DNA of 8,230 nucleotides, from NCBI GenBank assembly GCA_023260615.1, contig JALQUY010000076.1, positions 1-8,230 of the forward strand. The letters are read 5' to 3'. Shown here piece by piece: positions 4,771-8,230 of the stretch (positions are counted from its first letter, which is position 1; each line of letters starts with the position of its first letter). A model generated the notes under the pieces. The model made no database searches. It was given only the letters and a program-made list of their open reading frames with translations, and was not told the DNA's origin. The DNA comes from Schleiferiaceae bacterium (GTDB lineage: Bacteria > Bacteroidota > Bacteroidia > Flavobacteriales > Schleiferiaceae). The translations under genes were made by a program, and so were the position numbers.

Positions 4771-6511
4771 ATCCCCCTTTGTTAAAAGGACGACCGCCGC
4801 GACCGCGCATGCGGTTTCCCGACTCATCACGAGGGCGCTCCATGCGCCCTACGTGGTGTTCGACGGGATCCAGCTTTACGCGCTGCCCGTTGAATTCAGA
4901 ATGCTCCAACGCCTTGCGGACCTCGTCGGCCTTGGCCGAGGGCACGGTGAAATAGCCATGGGCGGGGCCTACGTTGACGCCTTGTACGTCGTAGTCGCCT
5001 AAGCGGCCTGCTTCACGAACAAAATCTTTAAGCAAGGGCCATGAGAACCCGTGCTTGGTTCCCAGGTTAATCCAAAAGCGCTGCTCGTCCGAACGACCAC
5101 CTTGACGGCCACCGCCGTCTTCCTTGAATCGATCGGGGCGTTCGTTTCTTCCTTTGCGCTCTTGGCGGTTGAGATCGAGATCCACGTGCTCAGCGTAGTG
5201 ACGGAACAAAAGGTCGAACTCCGTAGCCAAAAACTTGGTCACCAATTCCTTTGCGGGCAATCCTTCGAACAAAGGCATCAAAGACGCGACGTGTTCCTCC
5301 ACGAGCTCCATGCCTTCTGTTTGGGCCGCTACTTTTTCGGCAAAATGCATCAATTGGCCTTTAACCACGTCGTTGCGTGAAGGGAATTGGGCGCGTTGAA
5401 TTTCGCGCTTGATTTCGCGCTCCAACTGGGGCAGCTTACGCGCCTCCGAATTGGTCACCAAGGCCCATGACAAGCCTGTATTACCCGCACGACCAGTTCG
5501 GCCCGAACGGTGGTTGTAACTCTCCAAGTCATTGGGGAGACGGTGGTGAATAACGTGGGTGATTTCCTTGACGTCAATGCCACGTGCGGCTACATCCGTA
5601 CAGACGAGCATGCGAACTTGGCGCGTTCGGAACGCATGCATCACGAGGTCGCGCTGCTGCTGAGACAAATCGCCGTGCAAGGCAGCTGCCGTATAACCGT
5701 CGCCAATTAACGCTTCCGCCGTCTCCTGAGTTTCCACTTTCGTGGTACAGAAAATCATGGCGTACATGCCAGGCGCACTGTCAATCAGGCGACGAAGCCC
5801 CACGTATCGGTTCTCCCGCGTCGTCATGAAAGCGAAATGCTCTACTTGCGTAGATGCCATGTTGCGCTGTCCAATTTGCACGCGGATAGGATCCTCCATG
5901 AAATCGCGTGTGATGGACTCGATAGGTTTAGGAAGGGTAGCACTAAAGAGCCACGTGAACATTTCGTCCGGAGCTTGTTCAAGTACTTCTTTCACATCGT
6001 CCAAAAAGCCCATGTTGAGCATTTCGTCCGATTCATCGAGCACCAGGGTTTGGAGCGCATCAAAGCTTACGTCGCCACGACGCGCCAAGTCCATCAAACG
6101 TCCGGGTGTGGCCACCAGAATGTCAATGCCTTTGCGCATGGCGGATTGCTGAGTGCGAATGTTGGAACCACCGTACACGGCCAACATCTTAATATGTGGC
6201 ATGTTGGCCGCATACTTTTCCAGTTCACCTGCAATTTGGACACAGAGCTCACGGGTTGGAGATAGGATCAACGCCAAGGGCTTCTTGGGGGCTGCACCGC
6301 GCTGACCATCCAGCAATTGCAACAAGGGCAAGCCGAATGCAGCTGTTTTTCCAGTACCGGTTTGTGCGAGCGCAATTAAGTCGCGCTGTCCCTCCTCGGC
6401 CAAGAGCGCGGGAATGGTTTCGGCCTGAATGGGGGTCGCTTCGGAAAAACCTAAAGCGGCAATCGCATCCAGGATGGGTTGGCTGAGGCCAAGGGAGGAG
6501 AATAAAGTCAT
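4703..6511 (-). CDS. DEAD-box ATP-dependent RNA helicase with DbpA-type RNA-binding domain
   Basis: A 602-aa DEAD-box helicase of the DeaD/CsdA/DbpA group, which remodels RNA duplexes in ribosome assembly and mRNA turnover, often at low temperature. Motifs in order: Q motif ending TPIQ (residues 26-29); Walker A AQTGTGKT (49-56); Ia PTREL (85-89); Ib TPGR (135-138); motif II DESD (159-162), which differs from the usual DEAD; SAT (190-192); motif V TDVAARGID (305-313); motif VI HRSGRTGR (334-341). Residues ~477-547 are a DbpA RNA-binding fold (RFWINLGTKHGFSWPLLKDF onwards), the domain that in DbpA recognises structured RNA. The tail (~557-602) is rich in Arg, Gly and Pro, typical of disordered RNA-binding extensions. 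The last 22 codons and stop (TAA at 4703-4705) lie antisense to the end of trxB. The ATG at 6511 gives the canonical short N-terminus. It lies about 60 bp downstream of rnpB. Confidence 0.96.
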   Translation of the reverse strand: MTLFSSLGLSQPILDAIAALGFSEATPIQAETIPALLAEEGQRDLIALAQTGTGKTAAFGLPLLQLLDGQRGAAPKKPLALILSPTRELCVQIAGELEKYAANMPHIKMLAVYGGSNIRTQQSAMRKGIDILVATPGRLMDLARRGDVSFDALQTLVLDESDEMLNMGFLDDVKEVLEQAPDEMFTWLFSATLPKPIESITRDFMEDPIRVQIGQRNMASTQVEHFAFMTTRENRYVGLRRLIDSAPGMYAMIFCTTKVETQETAEALIGDGYTAAALHGDLSQQQRDLVMHAFRTRQVRMLVCTDVAARGIDVKEITHVIHHRLPNDLESYNHRSGRTGRAGNTGLSWALVTNSEARKLPQLEREIKREIQRAQFPSRNDVVKGQLMHFAEKVAAQTEGMELVEEHVASLMPLFEGLPAKELVTKFLATEFDLLFRHYAEHVDLDLNRQERKGRNERPDRFKEDGGGRQGGRSDEQRFWINLGTKHGFSWPLLKDFVREAGRLGDYDVQGVNVGPAHGYFTVPSAKADEVRKALEHSEFNGQRVKLDPVEHHVGRMERPRDESGNRMRGRGGRPFNKGGFSEGRPGSARPPKRPYNRSPRR

Positions 6512-6530
6512 AGGGAGTTTAATAAGGGGG

Positions 6531-6538
6531 CAAAGGTA
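6531..6538 (-). promoter_or_regulatory. -7 promoter element of the DEAD-box helicase gene
   Basis: TACCTTTG on the minus strand is a perfect TAnnTTTG match, 19 nt before the ATG, predicting a short leader of about a dozen bases. It is identical to the rnpB element. A weak -33 region is not distinct from rnpB's terminal T tract. Confidence 0.65.
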
Positions 6539-6563
6539 GGTCGGCTTTTTCTAGCCATGAGTT

Positions 6564-6570
6564 AAAAAAA
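6564..6570 (-). terminator. T tract ending rnpB
   Basis: Seven T on the minus strand follow directly after the 3' strand of the rnpB P1 helix. P1 itself pairs the RNA's two ends and may act as the terminator stem. Confidence 0.55.
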
Positions 6571-6947
6571 CGTACAGCCGTGTAAGCCGGATTCTGTCCA
6601 TGCCGAAGCATGTCCTTGTCATTGATCTGGGCGAGCAGTCACCTACTCGCTCTATCTGCCTACCCTCCGACTTGGGCGAGCAGCCCTCAAGCATCGGTTT
6701 ACGTGGCATTTCAACCCGCGAGGTTTACCAAGCCAGTGAAGTCACCTCCACCGCTGGTGGGCTCTTACCCCACCTTTTCACCCTTACCACAGGACTCGAT
6801 CGATGTTCTGTGGCGGTCTCCCTCTCTGCGGCACTGTCTGTCAAATACGCCCCGAAGGACGCATCTGCCTTCCCGTTAGGAAGCGCGGTGCTCTGTGTTG
6901 TCCGGACTTTCCTCCCTGAAATTCAAGGCGACAAGGCCGGCCGTACG
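6571..6947 (-). ncRNA. rnpB: RNase P RNA (catalytic subunit, bacterial type A-like)
   Basis: This is the ribozyme that removes 5' leaders from pre-tRNAs together with the RnpA protein. On the minus strand the hallmark conserved segments are present: GAGGAAAGTCCGGAC near the 5' end (about 6900-6914), GTGGTAAGGGTGAAAAGG and GTAAGAGCCCACCAG in the middle, GGTTGAAATGCCACGTAAAC, and ACAGAATCCGGCTTA near the 3' end (6582-6596). The last and first of these form P4. The ends pair as P1: 6938-6947 with 6571-6580, ten pairs including one G.U. The length of ~377 nt is normal. The RNA ends in a T tract, and the promoter element lies about eight bases before the 5' end. Open frames across this stretch are not genes. 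Confidence 0.97.
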
Positions 6948-6954
6948 TTCGGTA

Positions 6955-6962
6955 CAAAGGTA
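6955..6962 (-). promoter_or_regulatory. -7 promoter element of rnpB
   Basis: TACCTTTG on the minus strand, a perfect TAnnTTTG. A TTT triplet sits at the 19-nt spacing (6982-6984), which is inside the 3' end of the Smr gene. Transcription would start near 6949, matching the 5' side of P1. Confidence 0.75.
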
Positions 6963-6970
6963 GGTGAATT

Positions 6971-7498
6971 CTAGCGGTGTAAAATTTCGACCTCTAAAGC
7001 GCCCTGTCCAAAGAGCTGATAAGAGGCATCGTAGTATCGGTACCCCCCGTCTTTCCTCAACATTTGTTCAAGCTCATGGCGCAATCGCCCCGTCCCATTT
7101 CCATGAATAAGAACGACTCGACGCTGTTTATTTTGACGCGCTTTAGTTAAAAACAGCTTGGCATGGCCCAGTTGGTGCAGCAATTTTTCATGCGCACTGG
7201 CTCCAAACGGCAAGGGGGGCAGTTCATGCAGGTGTAAATCAAGCATGGGCAATTCACCCTTTGCCGGTTGCTCGGAAGGTAGCGGACTGGGTGTCGGAGC
7301 TTGGGCAGTGAGATCCTTCACCTTTGCTGGAGCGGCCGCCATCATCTGTTGCGTTTGGCGATCACGCACAATAAGCTCTTCAGCGTCGTACACCTGGGTG
7401 AATTCCCCTTTTTGGACATGGATGTCTCGGCCCGAAATACGAACCACTGTTCCCTCCCCCGCCTCGTCTACGAAGGTTACCTGATCGCCCACCTGCAT
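6971..7498 (-). CDS. Smr-domain protein with N-terminal DUF2027-like domain (compact form)
   Basis: A 175-aa protein from the ATG at 7498; an in-frame TTG at 7519 would lie upstream of the -7 element and is rejected. Residues 1-45 (MQVGDQVTFVDEAGEGTVVR onward) look like the small beta-barrel that begins Bacteroidota DUF2027 proteins. A Pro/Ala-rich linker covers ~50-83. Residues ~84-173 are a Smr domain, with LDLH at 86-89, HGNGTG at 132-137 (the HGxGxG loop), and DASYQLFGQGALEVEI at the end. Smr domains of the MutS2/SmrB type bind or cut nucleic acid; SmrB is known to cleave mRNA at collided ribosomes. The usual family protein is clearly longer, with a middle beta-rich domain that is absent here. 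It is followed 24 bp later by rnpB, whose promoter overlaps its 3' end. Confidence 0.85.
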   Translation of the reverse strand: MQVGDQVTFVDEAGEGTVVRISGRDIHVQKGEFTQVYDAEELIVRDRQTQQMMAAAPAKVKDLTAQAPTPSPLPSEQPAKGELPMLDLHLHELPPLPFGASAHEKLLHQLGHAKLFLTKARQNKQRRVVLIHGNGTGRLRHELEQMLRKDGGYRYYDASYQLFGQGALEVEILHR

Positions 7499-7503
7499 AG
7501 CGC

Positions 7504-7511
7504 CAAAAGTA
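7504..7511 (-). promoter_or_regulatory. -7 promoter element of the Smr gene
   Basis: TACTTTTG on the minus strand is a perfect TAnnTTTG match only five bases before the ATG at 7498, so the transcript would start at or next to the ATG. The spacing region upstream is taken up by the terminator of the previous gene, and no -33 motif is visible. Confidence 0.55.
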
Positions 7512-7517
7512 GCGCGC

Positions 7518-7550
7518 AAAAAAAAGCCCCCGGCACTCGGCCGGGGGCTT
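7518..7550 (-). terminator. Terminator of the T9SS PKD-protein gene
   Basis: A perfect 11-bp GC-rich stem (7540-7550 with 7524-7534), 5-nt loop, then eight T on the minus strand (7525-7518). It lies 28 bp after the stop of the exported-protein gene and insulates the Smr gene. Confidence 0.95.
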
Positions 7551-7578
7551 GTGGATAATCGTTTCCGATTGTGGTGGC

Positions 7579-8230
7579 TTACTGGAGCACCACGCGGAGG
7601 TTGCTTTCGCCTTGCTCGCCGCTCAAGCGGATGGTGTAGACACCCTTGGGCAAGTTGCGAAGATCCATGGGGATCTCCACCACGCCATCCTGCTTGGCCA
7701 CGGGCTCGTTCACGAGGATCTGGCCTACGCCGTTCACCACTTGAATCGAACCTTCGAAGGCTTCCGTGCCGGAGATGCTTACGACGACCTGACCGTTTGA
7801 GGGGTTCGGGAAGGCACGAACCACTTGGTTCAAGCCGTTCTCACCCACGCTGATCGTAGAGGTCACCTGGAAGCTGGTAGAGTCTGACGTACCACAGATG
7901 GTATCCGTCACTACCAAGCTCACCGTGTACACACCTGCCGTACCGTAGTTGTGCTGGGTCATCATGCCCGTACCCGTAGCACCGTCGCCGAAGCTCCAGT
8001 TGAATACGTGGCCATTAGAGCCCGTTGCGTCGAAGTCGAACAAGCCCGTTGCAGGGTTGGTCTCCACGCCGCTACCTACCGCTACAGCCGTGTCGGTGTT
8101 GATCGCGAAGCTGACTTCGGCACGAATGTCCGAACATCCTGCAGATCCAAAGAAGACCTGACCGTTCCAACAACGGGGGCTGTTAACGGGGTTCGGATAC
8201 GAACCGCCCAGACCTTCCGTAATCGTAAAC
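7579..8230 (-). CDS. Secreted protein with PKD domain and type IX secretion sorting tail (C-terminal part, 5' end outside window)
   Basis: The frame is open to the right edge, so the signal peptide and most of the protein are missing; about 216 residues are visible. The GTG at 8067 is internal and not the start. Going toward the C-terminus there is a Cys-containing segment (NSPRCWNGQVFFGSAGCSD), then a PKD-type beta-sandwich with FDFDATGSNGHVFNWSFGDG and NYGTAGVYTVSLVVTD. The last ~80 residues are a T9SS type A sorting domain, with VRAFPNPSNGQVVVSI and the end GVYTIRLSGEQGESNLRVVL. In this family the tail carries cargo through the outer membrane by the Por system and is cleaved on export, with the protein attached to the surface or released. 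PKD folds serve in adhesion or carbohydrate/protein contact. The function of the missing part is unknown. Confidence 0.93.
   Translation of the reverse strand, partial: FTITEGLGGSYPNPVNSPRCWNGQVFFGSAGCSDIRAEVSFAINTDTAVAVGSGVETNPATGLFDFDATGSNGHVFNWSFGDGATGTGMMTQHNYGTAGVYTVSLVVTDTICGTSDSTSFQVTSTISVGENGLNQVVRAFPNPSNGQVVVSISGTEAFEGSIQVVNGVGQILVNEPVAKQDGVVEIPMDLRNLPKGVYTIRLSGEQGESNLRVVLQ

Noticed and set aside
5837..6265. Plus-strand open frames antisense to the helicase
   Set aside because: They are shadows of the strong codon bias in the helicase gene; none has a recognisable domain or promoter.
6600..6974. 124-codon plus-strand open frame
   Set aside because: It lies entirely antisense to rnpB and reflects RNA structure constraints, not coding.
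1..8230. CRISPR arrays, insertion sequences or phage attachment sites
   Set aside because: No regularly spaced direct repeats, transposase fragments or duplicated tRNA 3' end were found; the tRNA-Pro flank shows no integrase gene in the window.

Overview
The window reads as chromosomal DNA of a Bacteroidota bacterium, most likely from a moderately GC-rich flavobacterial lineage. The evidence is a secreted protein with a PKD fold and a type IX secretion (T9SS) C-terminal tail, a DUF2027-like/Smr protein, a thioredoxin reductase with the CAVC active site, and five near-perfect copies of the Bacteroidota -7 promoter element TAnnTTTG placed just upstream of genes. No Shine-Dalgarno sites are obvious, as is usual in this phylum.

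Layout. Positions 1-635 (+) hold the 3' end of a POT-family peptide transporter, closed by a strong terminator. A catalytically dead Nudix/winged-helix regulator (707-1408, -) is divergent from a DAO-family FAD oxidoreductase (1505-2650, +). Positions 2651-3420 hold no credible protein gene. Instead the minus strand carries a dense series of hairpins capped by stable tetraloops (GNRA, UACG, CUUG, CUCG), with a candidate promoter at one end and a hairpin terminator at the other. I interpret this as a large structured non-coding RNA of about 660 nt that I cannot assign to a known family. An AT-rich and then inverted-repeat-rich spacer follows (3395-3626). Next are a tRNA-Pro(GGG) gene on the minus strand with its own promoter and terminator, and trxB on the plus strand, with the two promoters divergent.

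trxB (3835-4770, +) converges on a DEAD-box RNA helicase gene (4703-6511, -); their 3' coding ends overlap by 68 bp. Upstream of the helicase on the same strand lie rnpB (RNase P RNA, about 6571-6947) and a small Smr-domain protein (6971-7498). Each of these three has its own TAnnTTTG element. Beyond a strong minus-strand terminator, the right edge holds the C-terminal part of a T9SS-exported PKD protein (7579 to the window edge, -).

Together the right half is an RNA-metabolism neighbourhood (Smr protein, RNase P RNA, DEAD-box helicase). The left half is transport and oxidoreductase metabolism. The most unusual item is the unassigned large RNA at about 2716-3381.
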